NCBI RefSeq assembly: GCF_001644645.1
Contig: NZ_CP011390.1
Span: forward strand, 1,984,001-2,048,000
Direction of reading: 5' to 3'
DNA length: 64,000 nt
Origin: Flavisolibacter tropicus
GTDB taxonomy: Bacteria > Bacteroidota > Bacteroidia > Chitinophagales > Chitinophagaceae
The notes below the pieces were generated by a model that was given only the letters and a program-made list of their open reading frames with translations, was not told the DNA's origin and did not search any database. Of this stretch, positions 53,730 through 63,999 are shown piece by piece; positions within the stretch are counted from its first letter, which is position 1; each line of letters opens with the position of its first letter. The translations under genes were made by a program, and so were the position numbers.

Positions 53730-55100
53730 TTATAGATGGTGATCTTCTTCTTCCTTGAAAATATCAATCAAACTGTTCTTAAACTTACCCCAGAAAGATG
53801 ACATTCCCTTTCTTTCAATGCCGCCACCAGACACTACGTGAATAGGGCTAGATTCCACTTCAACCAATACTTCGCTTTTTAGCGTTTCAGGCACCTCTAC
53901 GCGCTTGAACTCACTTTCAAACTGTTTGCGATTGTGTTCAAAATCATCATACCCTTTCAAGATCAAGCCTAAGCAGGTAGAATAAGTAGGCTTGGCTAGT
54001 TCTTCAATATGCCCAGCTGCTAAATGCTCCGTAGGCAAGCCAATGCGAGCATTTAAGCCGGTAACATATTCTGTCAATTGAATTAAGTGCTTCAATTGAG
54101 AACCACCGCCAGTTAGGATGATTCCACCATTCAACATTCTATTATCTAATCCAACCTGTTTTAAATGATAAGTAACAAAATCCATGATCTCGCTCATGCG
54201 CGCCTGGATAATGTTTGCCAAATTCTTAACACTAATTTCTTTTGCAGGCATACCTCTTAAACCAGGAATTGTGATATAGGCGTTGGCTTTAGCTTCGTTT
54301 GCTAATGCACTACCAAACTGAACTTTCATTTGCTCAGCCTGAGTTTTCAATACACCCAATCCTGTTTTAATATCATTAGTAATATTCTCTCCAGCAAAAG
54401 GAATAACAGCTGTATGTTTCAAAATACCTTCATAGAATACAGCCAAGTCTGTAGTACCGCCACCGATATCAACAATAGCAACGCCTGCTTCTAAATCCTC
54501 TTGAGCCATTACCGCAGCAGAAGAAGCCAAAGGTTGCAACACCAAATCCTTTGTGATCAATCCAGAACGCTCTACGGAGCGATTGATGTTTCGGATGGCA
54601 TTTTTATCACCTGTAATGATGTGAAAGTTGGCGCCCACCTTAACACCACCGTACCCAATCGGATCAGCGATATTCTGGAAGTTGTCAACTGTAAATTCCT
54701 GAGGAATGACATCAATAATTTGATCACCGGCAGGAATGTAGGTTTTGTATTGATCAGCGATCAACTGGTCAATCTCTTTTTGAGAAATTTCGTTTTCTGT
54801 TTCCTGGCGTACAATGTCGCCACGTGTTTGCAGACTCTTAATGTGATGCCCAGCAATACCTACGTATACTTCATTAATTTCCAAGTTTGGATTTGAAGCA
54901 TAGCAGTTATCCAAGGCTTGCTGAATTGCCTTGATCGTTTCATCGATGTTTAACACTTGCCCGTGTTTAACACCGTTAGAGTTGGCACGGCCAAAACCTA
55001 AAATCTCCAGTTTACCGTACTCATTCTTCCGTCCGGCAATTACTGCGATTTTAGTTGTTCCAATGTCAAGCCCCACAATAATTGGTTGCTCGTTGTTCAT
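53730..55100 (-). CDS. ftsA: Cell division protein FtsA
   Basis: 456 residues of the actin/Hsp70 fold. Phosphate-1 motif VGLDIGTTKIAVIAG, phosphate-2 VAIVDIGGGTTDLAVF, adenosine motif GGIILTGGGSQL. The 1C subdomain lies around residues 84-165. The C-terminal amphipathic helix (SFWGKFKNSLIDIFKEEE) binds the inner membrane. It links FtsZ to the membrane and signals to septal peptidoglycan synthesis. It lies between ftsQ (111 bases) and ftsZ (127 bases) on the same strand. Confidence 0.96.
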   Translation of the reverse strand: MNNEQPIIVGLDIGTTKIAVIAGRKNEYGKLEILGFGRANSNGVKHGQVLNIDETIKAIQQALDNCYASNPNLEINEVYVGIAGHHIKSLQTRGDIVRQETENEISQKEIDQLIADQYKTYIPAGDQIIDVIPQEFTVDNFQNIADPIGYGGVKVGANFHIITGDKNAIRNINRSVERSGLITKDLVLQPLASSAAVMAQEDLEAGVAIVDIGGGTTDLAVFYEGILKHTAVIPFAGENITNDIKTGLGVLKTQAEQMKVQFGSALANEAKANAYITIPGLRGMPAKEISVKNLANIIQARMSEIMDFVTYHLKQVGLDNRMLNGGIILTGGGSQLKHLIQLTEYVTGLNARIGLPTEHLAAGHIEELAKPTYSTCLGLILKGYDDFEHNRKQFESEFKRVEVPETLKSEVLVEVESSPIHVVSGGGIERKGMSSFWGKFKNSLIDIFKEEEDHHL

Positions 55101-55101
55101 G

Positions 55102-55136
55102 TTCTATGTTGTTTTTAGTTGTTTGTCGTTGTTGAA
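55102..55136. repeat. Weak heptad tract L upstream of ftsA
   Basis: TTGTTTT, TAGTTGT and TTGTCGT run in a 7-base phase. It immediately precedes the ftsA start codon. Confidence 0.4.
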
Positions 55137-55211
55137 TAGAATGCATTAGACAGCAATGCCCATTACAAGCCATTCAAATGATTTGAGTTCGTCCAGTCTT
55201 CCAACTAACCT

Positions 55212-56306
55212 CTACCCCTTTTTACTCTTTGGCATAACCGCTTTTGGTTGTTGAACAGGCTTACTCTCTTTTGGTTTATTTAGTGTATTGGATGTTTGCG
55301 GCTTTGTATTACTGAAAGTTTGTCTTTCAGCAGGACCGCTACTTGGTGGTTTTCTTTCAGGTATTGGATTTGTCAAAACAGAGTCTAGCTTACGAAAAGC
55401 TGAATCTTTCTCATTTACAAACTGTGTAACCTTTTCACTAAACAGGCTATCATTTTGAGCCTGAGCTTTCGTTTTTTCAATGAGGGCTTCAATATTCTTC
55501 TGTAATTGAACTGAATCTATTGCCGCAGTTGGATTTGTTTTTACCCCAACCACTTGATCTGCATATTGTATATCAACTACTTTATAAACATCAAATCCAG
55601 TTTTTCTTAGTACTTGCTGATAAAACAGCAACAGATTATGCAACCTTTGCTCCAAGTTCTCTACTCCTCCTAGCTTAATAATATGGTTTCCGACTGCTGG
55701 AATCAATTCAATTCCTCTATTTTCATTTATGTCAATCTGAGCAATCTGCGCTTTCCAAAATTCATTTTCATTTACAAATGCCAGTAACGTAGCCAAATCT
55801 TTAACTAAAACACTATCCTTAGAAGCCCACTTTTTAGCCGCTGTAAAATTGGTTACTACTGGCAAGCGGATACTCACTTTATTCAATAAGGGCATTTTTA
55901 CACCCGTGCTATCCAGATAAAAAGAGCTTCCGTCTGTAGTAAATACTCTAGCCATTGGTTCACGCTCCGTTACAATCACATGCAATACATCCCGACTATC
56001 AAAATACAATTGGGCTTCTTTAATCCAGGCATTTTGCTTTAAAGCCATTTCAAGCTTAGACAAATTGGTATTAGAAATTGCTTTCCCAACCAAAGAACCT
56101 CCTGAACTTTCTTTTAGCCGACTTAAAATATCGGCTTTCTCAATAAAATATTTCTCACCACTTCCTTTTACACTTACCACTACTTCTTTGCACTCATGAT
56201 CTCCTTTATTATTATTTGCTGCAGCCAAAAGAGCAATCATACCACCTCCAGCCAGTAGGAAAACTACCAGTATGACTATTTTTTGTATGACTTTCTTCTT
56301 TTGCAT
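55212..56306 (-). CDS. ftsQ: Cell division protein FtsQ
   Basis: 364 residues. A short cytoplasmic basic tail and one membrane helix (IVILVVFLLAGGGMIALLAAA) precede a POTRA-like domain (VVVSVKGSGEKYFIEKADILSRL) and the beta domain (WIKEAQLYFDSRDVLHVIVTEREPMAR). The long C-terminal tail is Pro/Ser/Lys-rich and disordered. FtsQ bridges early and late divisome proteins. Its ATG overlaps the murC TAA by one base (TAATG), so translation is coupled. Confidence 0.9.
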   Translation of the reverse strand: MQKKKVIQKIVILVVFLLAGGGMIALLAAANNNKGDHECKEVVVSVKGSGEKYFIEKADILSRLKESSGGSLVGKAISNTNLSKLEMALKQNAWIKEAQLYFDSRDVLHVIVTEREPMARVFTTDGSSFYLDSTGVKMPLLNKVSIRLPVVTNFTAAKKWASKDSVLVKDLATLLAFVNENEFWKAQIAQIDINENRGIELIPAVGNHIIKLGGVENLEQRLHNLLLFYQQVLRKTGFDVYKVVDIQYADQVVGVKTNPTAAIDSVQLQKNIEALIEKTKAQAQNDSLFSEKVTQFVNEKDSAFRKLDSVLTNPIPERKPPSSGPAERQTFSNTKPQTSNTLNKPKESKPVQQPKAVMPKSKKG

Positions 56307-57748
56307 TAAGCGTTCGCAAATATTTGTTTTAAAGGTGCCACTAGTTGATCTATATCACCTGCGCCGGCCACCACTATTACTTCACCAAATTCTTTATCAA
56401 TTTCATTTGCATAACGACGAGCCCAATCAAGCAGTTCTTCTTTGCTTAACAATTGCTTATCTTCACCCTGTATATTTTTTAGGATAATCTCACTGGTTAC
56501 ACCTTCCATCGGCAATTCACGGGCAGGATAAATGGGCAGCAAAATTATGCGATCTGCGATATCTAAAGAAGAAGAAAATTCATTTGCGAAATCTTTTGTT
56601 CGACTAAACAAGTGTGGCTGAAAAATCACCGTAATCTTTCGCTGGGGAAAAAGATTTCTAGTGCTACGCAACAAAGCCCTTAACTCCTCTGGATGGTGAG
56701 CATAGTCATCAATCAATATAGGATATACATAGCCGCCTTTTTCTTTTGGCTCCCAAGGAAGTACGTATTCAAAACGTCTTTTTACACCTCTGAAGGAAGC
56801 AATAGCTGCTTTAATTTTTTCTTCATCAATCTCCAACTTATAAGCTACAGCAATTGCAGCCACAGCATTTTCTACATTATGCATGCCCCCCATATTCAAA
56901 CGGAAACCGGAAATCATGCCGCCGGGTAATTGTACATTAAAGTCATACCCACCCTCCTGTATTTTGATATCGAGGGTATAAACAGATGCTGCATCATTTG
57001 TTGTACTATAAGTCCATTTGTTGTCAGCTTTAATGTCTTTAGCTTTTGTTAAACCAAACTTACTAATCAGCAAACCTCCTGGTTTCACTTTACTTCCAAA
57101 TTCAACAAAGGCCTGCTGCATGGTAGCCTCATCGCCATAAATATCCAAATGGTCAGCATCCATAGCTGTGATAATCGCGACATCTGGACTTAGCTTTAAA
57201 AAGCTTCTATCATATTCATCCGCTTCGATCACGCTTACATTGTTAGGATCGCTCCAAAAGTTGGTATTATAGTTAGTTGAAATACCACCTAAAAACGCGT
57301 TACAACCATATCCACTATCGCGTAGGATGTGGGCGACCATGGTACTTACTGTTGTTTTACCATGCGTACCTGCCACACATATATTGAATGTATCGGCACT
57401 AATAGCACCTAATACATCACTCCGCTTAACTACTTTATAATTATTTTCCTGGTAATAAACCAACTCAGCATGCTGCTTTGGAACCGCAGGCGTATAGACT
57501 ACTAAGTCAACATCCTTAGGAATATTATTAACATCCTCTGTATAATGAACGGGTATACCTTCTTCAACCAGCTTCTTTGTTAATTCTGTTTCGGTTTTAT
57601 CATAACCGCTTACCATTACACCTTTAGCAATAAAGTAACGCGCTAAAGCACTCATGCCTATGCCACCAATTCCGATAAAGTACACACTATGGATGTCTTT
57701 AAGCGAAGACAAAGCAGTAGCTGTTGCTTGATGTTGGTTGTTACTCAT
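56306..57748 (-). CDS. murC: UDP-N-acetylmuramate-L-alanine ligase
   Basis: 480 residues. An N-terminal Rossmann domain (YFIGIGGIGMSALARYF) is followed by the Mur ATP loop GTHGKTTVSTMVA, the central EADEYDRSFL and MDADHLDIYG, and a C-terminal domain with DDYAHHPEELRALL. It adds L-alanine to UDP-MurNAc in the cytoplasm. It lies 13 bases after murG and overlaps ftsQ. Confidence 0.96.
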   Translation of the reverse strand: MSNNQHQATATALSSLKDIHSVYFIGIGGIGMSALARYFIAKGVMVSGYDKTETELTKKLVEEGIPVHYTEDVNNIPKDVDLVVYTPAVPKQHAELVYYQENNYKVVKRSDVLGAISADTFNICVAGTHGKTTVSTMVAHILRDSGYGCNAFLGGISTNYNTNFWSDPNNVSVIEADEYDRSFLKLSPDVAIITAMDADHLDIYGDEATMQQAFVEFGSKVKPGGLLISKFGLTKAKDIKADNKWTYSTTNDAASVYTLDIKIQEGGYDFNVQLPGGMISGFRLNMGGMHNVENAVAAIAVAYKLEIDEEKIKAAIASFRGVKRRFEYVLPWEPKEKGGYVYPILIDDYAHHPEELRALLRSTRNLFPQRKITVIFQPHLFSRTKDFANEFSSSLDIADRIILLPIYPARELPMEGVTSEIILKNIQGEDKQLLSKEELLDWARRYANEIDKEFGEVIVVAGAGDIDQLVAPLKQIFANA

Positions 57749-57761
57749 AATACAGTTGTTC

Positions 57762-58853
57762 CTAAATACTCTTTAAAATTTCATCAGCAATACGTTGATC
57801 TGCGTCTACTATTGCTAACTTTTCAATATTTCCTTTCAATTGCTGTTGCTGAGTCCTATTGTCGGCCAAAGCGAATATGGCATCTACCATTTTTTCCTTT
57901 GCCTCACTATCCTTTACCATCAATGCCGCATTTTTATCGACCAGTTTTTTAGCATTCACCGTTTGGTGGTCCTCGGCGGCAAATGGATAGGGAACAAAAA
58001 CAGATGGCTTTTTCACAACACACAATTCAGCAACTGCCATAGCACCAGAACGAGACACCACTATATCAGCTGCGGCATATGCCATTTCCATTTGTGTAAT
58101 AAAATCGTTCACCCAAATACCAGCTTTTCCTGAAGCTTGCTTTTTCCAACGATCCATTTCCGTTTTGCCGGTTTGCCAGATTAGCTGCATATCTTTCTTT
58201 ACAAAATCAGACAACCGTTCTTCCAAAGCTTCATTAATGGAGCGTGCTCCTAGACTTCCACCTACTGCCAACACCGTTAGCTTTCCTTCAGACAATCCAA
58301 AAAAACGAAGCGCTTCTGCCTTAGGCACATCTTCTGCCTTAACAATTGATGGTCTTACAGGATTACCTGTAATTACTACCCGATTAGCAGGAAAAAACTT
58401 TTCCATACCATCGATCGCCACAAAGGCCTTTGTTACATTTTTACCCAATAAGATATTTGACTTACCGGCAAACGAATTGCTTTCGTGAATAAAAGTGGGA
58501 ATTCCCTTTGCCTGTGCATAGCGCAAAACAGGAAAAGATGAGTAACCACCTACACCAACTACCGCATCCGGTTTGAAGTCATTAATTATACTTCTTACCT
58601 GGAAAAAGCTTTTGGCGAGTTTAAAAGGCAAGCCAATATTCTTGATCAAAGAACTTCTATTGAAACCGGCAATATCCAAACCCTTAATATCATATCCAGC
58701 TTGTGGCACTTTTTCCATTTCCATCTTTCCATTTGCACCTACAAACAAGATCTGATGCGCAGCATCCTGTTGCTTTAGCGCATTGGCTATAGCAATTGCA
58801 GGAAAGATATGCCCTCCTGTTCCACCGCCTGCTATGATAATACGTTTCGCCAT
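57762..58853 (-). CDS. murG: UDP-N-acetylglucosamine transferase MurG (lipid II synthesis)
   Basis: 363 residues, GT28 family. N-terminal GGGTGGHIFPAIAIANAL and HESNSFAGKSN, then GGSLGARSINEAL and the UDP-GlcNAc site SRSGAMAVAELCV with VPYPFAAEDHQTVNA. It converts lipid I to lipid II on the inner face of the membrane. It lies ten bases after ftsW. Confidence 0.96.
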   Translation of the reverse strand: MAKRIIIAGGGTGGHIFPAIAIANALKQQDAAHQILFVGANGKMEMEKVPQAGYDIKGLDIAGFNRSSLIKNIGLPFKLAKSFFQVRSIINDFKPDAVVGVGGYSSFPVLRYAQAKGIPTFIHESNSFAGKSNILLGKNVTKAFVAIDGMEKFFPANRVVITGNPVRPSIVKAEDVPKAEALRFFGLSEGKLTVLAVGGSLGARSINEALEERLSDFVKKDMQLIWQTGKTEMDRWKKQASGKAGIWVNDFITQMEMAYAAADIVVSRSGAMAVAELCVVKKPSVFVPYPFAAEDHQTVNAKKLVDKNAALMVKDSEAKEKMVDAIFALADNRTQQQQLKGNIEKLAIVDADQRIADEILKSI

Positions 58854-58863
58854 TCTTTCTTAA

Positions 58864-60177
58864 TTATACAACTAGTGCCTCCTCAGCATCTTCTACATCA
58901 ACCTCTTGTTCTTCATTAGCCTTTTGAGCAGCTGCATTTTCCTGTCTTTCCTTTTTACCTTCTAACTGTTCCACATTTCGTGCTACGCTAAGGATAATAC
59001 CGATAGACAAACAGGTAAATAAGAAACTACTACCTCCCATACTAACCAGAGGAAGTGTTACCCCGGTAATTGGAAATAAATTCACGTTTACCATCATATT
59101 TGTCAAGGCCTGCAATACTAATGTAAAGCTTAACCCTAGTGCGAGAAAAGCACCAAACGCATATGGACAGCGTTTGTACAATCTAATACTTCTATAAAGG
59201 AAAACGAGATATATAAATATGATTAAAGCTCCACCAACCAATCCATATTCCTCAATAATTGTTGAATAAATTGAGTCAGAGTATGGGTGAGGTGTAAAAT
59301 TTCTTTGTGTGCTATTTCCTGGTCCCATTCCCAAAAAGCCACCATTGGCAATAGCGATCTTCATTTGATTCACGTGGTAAGTACTTTGCAGATCATCATC
59401 TTTAGTACCATACACAAACCCTTCCACTCTACTTATCCAAGTATCAACACGAGCTGTTAGTTTTGACGATTTTTCTTTTTTCACTACTGCATCTTCATCA
59501 ACCGACTTATGCTTAATTACAGCCGCTAATATTAATGCTGACACTGGAATTAATGCGGCCCCAATAACCAGCAGCAAATGTTTACCATTTACACGACCGA
59601 TAAACAACAACAGCATGCAACTAACACCTAGCAATAACGCTGTAGATAAATTGGCTGGGGCAATTAACAAGCAAGTAACTGCTACTGGAATTATTACTGG
59701 CAAAAAGCCTTTTTTAAAATCCTTGATGTGATTCTGACGGCGGCTTAACATCCGAGCCAAAAACATAAATAACGCCAACTTTGCCAAGTCGGACGTTTGC
59801 ATAGTCATATTAACTATTGGCAAACGAATCCAGCGGCTACCCTCATTTAATGTTACACCAAAAAACAGTGTATATATTAATAAAGGAATAGAGAACAGGA
59901 ATAACACCTTTGCCACTTTTGCGTAAATAGTATAATTTACTCTGTGTGCAAAGTAAATAACACAAAGTCCTACGGCAATAAATGCTGTTTGTTTGAAAAG
60001 GTATACTTCGGTATTCCCTTTATACATTTTATACGCCAACGAACCCGTAGCACTATATACTACCAAAAGAGAAATCACTACCAGCAGGAACACGGCAGCC
60101 CAGATCACTTTGTCACCCTTTGTTTTGTGACGCAACCCTTTAATATGGTTTTGTATGTTTAGTGGTTCGGACAACAT
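58864..60177 (-). CDS. ftsW: Lipid II polymerase/division protein FtsW (SEDS family)
   Basis: 437 residues with about ten membrane helices. SEDS landmarks: LLVVYSATGSLAYK near the start, DLAKLALFMFLARML, and the late NLFPITGVTLPLVSMGGSSFL. The loop with 'YHVNQMKIAIANGGFLGMGPGNSTQRN' is also conserved. The acidic C-terminal tail is cytoplasmic. It polymerises septal glycan with its partner class B PBP, which is not in the window. murG follows ten bases later. Confidence 0.95.
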   Translation of the reverse strand: MLSEPLNIQNHIKGLRHKTKGDKVIWAAVFLLVVISLLVVYSATGSLAYKMYKGNTEVYLFKQTAFIAVGLCVIYFAHRVNYTIYAKVAKVLFLFSIPLLIYTLFFGVTLNEGSRWIRLPIVNMTMQTSDLAKLALFMFLARMLSRRQNHIKDFKKGFLPVIIPVAVTCLLIAPANLSTALLLGVSCMLLLFIGRVNGKHLLLVIGAALIPVSALILAAVIKHKSVDEDAVVKKEKSSKLTARVDTWISRVEGFVYGTKDDDLQSTYHVNQMKIAIANGGFLGMGPGNSTQRNFTPHPYSDSIYSTIIEEYGLVGGALIIFIYLVFLYRSIRLYKRCPYAFGAFLALGLSFTLVLQALTNMMVNVNLFPITGVTLPLVSMGGSSFLFTCLSIGIILSVARNVEQLEGKKERQENAAAQKANEEQEVDVEDAEEALVV

Positions 60178-60228
60178 TTTTCTCTTATAGTTAGTTTAAC
60201 CCCAATTTCATTTAGCACCGAAAGTTGA

Positions 60229-61566
60229 TTATAAGCTCATTACAGCTTCTTTGAACTGCTTTCCACGATCTTCATAGTTTTTAAAAAGATCGAAAGAAGC
60301 ACATGCAGGACTTAACAAAACTGCATCTCCTACTGTTGACAATTCATAAGCAGTTTGTACGGCATTTTGAGCACTTGCCGTATCAATCACTTTTACTACT
60401 CCATCAAAAGCTGCATGAATCTTTTGATTATCCAAACCCATGCATACAATCGCTTTCACTTTCTCTTCCACCAGCTCCTTGATCAGAGAATAATCATTTC
60501 CTTTATCAACACCACCCAATATCAACACTGTAGGTTTTGTCATACTTTCCAATGCATACCAAGTAGAATTCACATTAGTAGCTTTGCTATCATTAACAAA
60601 CTCAACACCTCTAACCATAGCAACGCTTTCCATACGATGTTCCAGACTCTGGAAAGTTTGTACGGCCTCGCGGATCTGATTTTTCCGGATATCCATAGTG
60701 GCTCCGGCTACACATGCTGCCATAGTGTTGTATTGATTATGTTTACCTTTTAGTGCAAAATCGTATACACTCATAGATTGCTGTTCGCCATTAACGTTTA
60801 CGTTCAATTCATCGTTCTGGATGTATCCGCCTTCTTTTACTACTTGCTTCATACTAATCGGTGTTTGAATGGAGTTTATTATATAATGTGAAAAACTTTC
60901 TGTAATTATTTTATCATCTAGATTATAGATGAAATAGTCTTCTGAAGTTTGGTTCATCGCAATTCGAAACTTAGCCGCGATATAGTTTTCAAACTTGTAA
61001 TCATATCTGTCCAAGTGATCCTCTGTTATATTTAGTAAAACAGCGACATCTGGGCGAAATGTTACAATATCATCCAACTGAAACGAACTGATTTCCGCTA
61101 CATACAAAGGCTTCGGATCTTCGGCAATCTGCTTGGCAAATGAATACCCTATATTGCCCACCAATGCGCATTCCAAACCTGCTTCTTTACATATATGATA
61201 TGTTAGTGCTGTAGTTGTAGACTTACCATTGCTCCCTGTAATAGCAATAATCTTACTATCACCTTTGTATCGATAAGCCAATTCTATTTCAGATACAACC
61301 TGTATACCATTAGCTCTTATCTTTTTCACCCACTCATTCTTTTCAGGAATGCCTGGGCTCTTAACTACTTCGTCAGCATTTAAAATAAAAGTCGCATCCA
61401 CTTCCTTTTCAGCAAATGGAATTTGCGCTGCTTCTAATTCATTGCGATAACCTACTTTCAAAGAACCTTCGTCAAACAAAAAGACGTCATAGCCCTTTTG
61501 CTTTGCGAGTAATGCTGCACCTACGCCGCTTTCTCCTCCTCCTAATATGACTAAACGTTTACTCAT
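60229..61566 (-). CDS. murD: UDP-N-acetylmuramoylalanine-D-glutamate ligase
   Basis: 445 residues. N-terminal VILGGGESGVGAALLA, the Mur ATP loop ITGSNGKSTTTAL, central NITEDHLDRYD, and C-terminal NDSKATNVNSTWYAL, all typical of MurD. It adds D-glutamate to UDP-MurNAc-L-Ala in the cytoplasm. It lies between mraY (73 bases) and ftsW (51 bases). Confidence 0.96.
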   Translation of the reverse strand: MSKRLVILGGGESGVGAALLAKQKGYDVFLFDEGSLKVGYRNELEAAQIPFAEKEVDATFILNADEVVKSPGIPEKNEWVKKIRANGIQVVSEIELAYRYKGDSKIIAITGSNGKSTTTALTYHICKEAGLECALVGNIGYSFAKQIAEDPKPLYVAEISSFQLDDIVTFRPDVAVLLNITEDHLDRYDYKFENYIAAKFRIAMNQTSEDYFIYNLDDKIITESFSHYIINSIQTPISMKQVVKEGGYIQNDELNVNVNGEQQSMSVYDFALKGKHNQYNTMAACVAGATMDIRKNQIREAVQTFQSLEHRMESVAMVRGVEFVNDSKATNVNSTWYALESMTKPTVLILGGVDKGNDYSLIKELVEEKVKAIVCMGLDNQKIHAAFDGVVKVIDTASAQNAVQTAYELSTVGDAVLLSPACASFDLFKNYEDRGKQFKEAVMSL

Positions 61567-61639
61567 GGTTTCAGATACAGAAAAAATGGTTTTCCACAGT
61601 ACGTCTTGGTTGAATTGGTTGGTCTTTCAATAAATGCTT

Positions 61640-62917
61640 TTATCTCAACTTCAAGGTTACAATGGAGAATACCACACATAAAATGGTAACTATCCAGAAC
61701 CGTGTAACAATCTTTGATTCATGATACCCTAACTTCTGATAATGGTGATGTAAAGGACTCATCAGGAAGATTCGCTTTCCTTCACCATACTTCTTTTTGG
61801 TGTATTTGAAATAACCAACCTGCAACATCACACTCAAATTCTCAACAAGGAATACACCACAGAAAATAGGAATCAATAACTCTTTATGAACAATGATGGC
61901 TAATGCTGCGATTACGCCACCCAACATTAAACTTCCGGTATCGCCCATGAATACCTGTGCCGGATATGAGTTATACCATAAAAACCCAATACAAGCCCCA
62001 ATCATTGCACCAATGAATATGGCCAACTCAGCCAAATTGGGTATATACATTACATTGAGGTAGTCGGCCAAAATGAAATTACCGCTTGCATAGGCAAAGA
62101 TTCCTAAGCACACTCCTATGAGTGCCGATGTACCAGTGGTCAAACCATCCAAGCCATCTGTAATATTTGAACCATTAGATACCGCAGTGATAATAAATAT
62201 TACAATAAGAATATAGAGCACCCAAGAGTATGCACGCAACGACTCAGGCAGCAGCTTTGAGTAATTGAACTCATGATTCTTTACAAAAGGAATCGTTGTG
62301 ATAGGATCTTTTGCTTCTACAAAGTATTTAGTACGATTATTTACTTCACGGGCAATAACTGTAGTGTCGCCTGCTTTAGGAACACCCTGGTATTCTCTCC
62401 AGGTTTTAACACTCGGGCTGAAGTATAAAGTTGCTCCTACAATAATGCCAAGCATCACTTGACCAAAGATCTTAGCCTTTCCAGCCAAGCCATCATCATC
62501 GCCTTTTTTATAAGCCACACCTTTTTCCTGAGCCCTACGCTTTGCTCTGATCTTTAAGTAATCGTCTAAGAAGCCAATGGCCCCTAACCACACCGTACTT
62601 AAGATCATTAAACGGATATATACTTTTTCCAAGTTGGCTAACAACAATGTTGGAATCAAGATCGCCAGGATAATGATCAAGCCACCCATTGTAGGGGTAC
62701 CTTTTTTAGTATGTTCTCCAGCAAGGCCCAAATCGCGAACACTTTCCCCAATCTGCTTTCTCTTCAAAAAATTAATGATACGTTTCCCAACCAGTGTTGA
62801 AACAATCAGCGATAGAATAACCGCTAGTAACACCCGGAAGGTGATGAACTGAAATAATGAGCTACCCGGGAAACGGATGCCTTCAGTTCTAAACCATTCA
62901 AATAAGTGATATAACAT
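61640..62917 (-). CDS. mraY: Phospho-N-acetylmuramoyl-pentapeptide transferase MraY, with internal insertion
   Basis: 425 residues, about 65 longer than E. coli MraY. It has about ten membrane helices, the GTPTMGG motif, the aspartates in GFLDDYLK and NITDGLDGL, and the late HHHYQK. The extra length is a hydrophilic insertion between the two aspartate motifs (about residues 180-230, containing [16 protein letters not shown]), as I recall from other Bacteroidota MraY. It makes lipid I in the inner membrane. murE lies directly upstream, without murF. Confidence 0.95.
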   Translation of the reverse strand: MLYHLFEWFRTEGIRFPGSSLFQFITFRVLLAVILSLIVSTLVGKRIINFLKRKQIGESVRDLGLAGEHTKKGTPTMGGLIIILAILIPTLLLANLEKVYIRLMILSTVWLGAIGFLDDYLKIRAKRRAQEKGVAYKKGDDDGLAGKAKIFGQVMLGIIVGATLYFSPSVKTWREYQGVPKAGDTTVIAREVNNRTKYFVEAKDPITTIPFVKNHEFNYSKLLPESLRAYSWVLYILIVIFIITAVSNGSNITDGLDGLTTGTSALIGVCLGIFAYASGNFILADYLNVMYIPNLAELAIFIGAMIGACIGFLWYNSYPAQVFMGDTGSLMLGGVIAALAIIVHKELLIPIFCGVFLVENLSVMLQVGYFKYTKKKYGEGKRIFLMSPLHHHYQKLGYHESKIVTRFWIVTILCVVFSIVTLKLR

Positions 62918-62930
62918 GTTATTCTATTTT

Positions 62931-62986
62931 CGGTTCGTGATATTAGATTTTCGGGTGTTTTTCATTTCACGTTTCGTTTTCTCTTT
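62931..62986. repeat. Heptad-like tract J between murE and mraY
   Basis: 7-periodic units such as TTCACGT and TTCGTTT, and two copies of ATTTTCGG 21 bases apart (three heptads). It lies in the 92-base gap before mraY. Confidence 0.5.
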
Positions 62987-63009
62987 TATTACATGTACTC
63001 GTAATCTTA

Positions 63010-63999
63010 TTACTTTCTTAATAGTTCATACATCTCTTGTAAAACTTCTTTATCATCAAAGTGATGCTTAACGCCTTTGATCTCCTGGTACTTCTCATGC
63101 CCTTTACCTGCGATCAAGACAATATCCTCTGGCCCTGCCATACTTACTGCAGTCTTTATTGCCTGCTTTCTATCAGGTATAGAAATGAATTTTCTTTTTG
63201 CCGCTGTATTCAGCCCTTCTTCCATATCGGCCAGAATCTGTAATGGATCCTCACTCCTGGGATTGTCGGAAGTAAAAATTACTTTATCGCTGTTTTCACA
63301 AGCTACCTCTCCCATCACCGGGCGCTTAGTGCGATCCCGATCGCCACCACAGCCCACTACTGTAATCACTTGCTCGTGGCCCTTGCGTAATTTTTTGATC
63401 GTGCTTAAAACATTTATAAGTGCATCAGGTGTATGTGCATAATCTACAATTCCCAACACTCTATCATTTTGCGAAACGATATAATCAAACCGACCTTCTG
63501 CGCCTGTAATATTGCTCAAATACTGAAGCGTCTGCTGCTTATCTTCTCCCAAGCTTACAGCTGCACCGTATACAGCCAACAAGTTATAAGCATTGAATTC
63601 ACCAATCAGACGGAAATGCACCTCCTGATCATTTATTGTCATCACCAATCCGGTCAGGCTATTTTCCAGGATCTTGCCTTTAAAATCAGCAACAGTCTTT
63701 AAACTGTAGGTCATTTTTTTAGCAGCTGTATTCTGCAACATTACCATTCCGCGCTTATCATCAGCATTAGTAATAGCAAACGCATTGGCAGGCAATTGAT
63801 CAAAGAAGCCCTTCTTTGCCTTGATGTATTCATCAAAGGTTTTATGATAATCCAAATGGTCGTGTGTAATGTTACTAAACAAGCCACCAACAAATGTCAA
63901 CCCCGCTATACGGTTCTGATGTACGGCATGTGAGCTAACCTCCATAAATGCATACTTACAACCAGTATCTGCCATTTGACGCAACAAAGCATTTAAACT
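63010..63999 (-). CDS. murE: UDP-N-acetylmuramoyl-tripeptide ligase MurE, 5' part outside window
   Basis: The frame is open to the right edge, so the N-terminal domain and ATP loop are missing; the visible part has 329 residues. It shows MEVSSHAVHQNRI, FSNITHDHLDYHKTF and the C-terminal specificity motif DNPRSEDP. DNPR marks enzymes that add meso-diaminopimelate rather than lysine. The end has GKGHEKYQEIKG, also typical. It is the first visible gene of the dcw cluster in transcription order; mraY follows 92 bases later. Confidence 0.95.
   Translation of the reverse strand, partial: SLNALLRQMADTGCKYAFMEVSSHAVHQNRIAGLTFVGGLFSNITHDHLDYHKTFDEYIKAKKGFFDQLPANAFAITNADDKRGMVMLQNTAAKKMTYSLKTVADFKGKILENSLTGLVMTINDQEVHFRLIGEFNAYNLLAVYGAAVSLGEDKQQTLQYLSNITGAEGRFDYIVSQNDRVLGIVDYAHTPDALINVLSTIKKLRKGHEQVITVVGCGGDRDRTKRPVMGEVACENSDKVIFTSDNPRSEDPLQILADMEEGLNTAAKRKFISIPDRKQAIKTAVSMAGPEDIVLIAGKGHEKYQEIKGVKHHFDDKEVLQEMYELLRK

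Noticed and set aside
54501..54896. 131-codon frame antisense to ftsA
   Set aside because: Lies inside ftsA; sequence is a mirror of codon bias, not a protein family.
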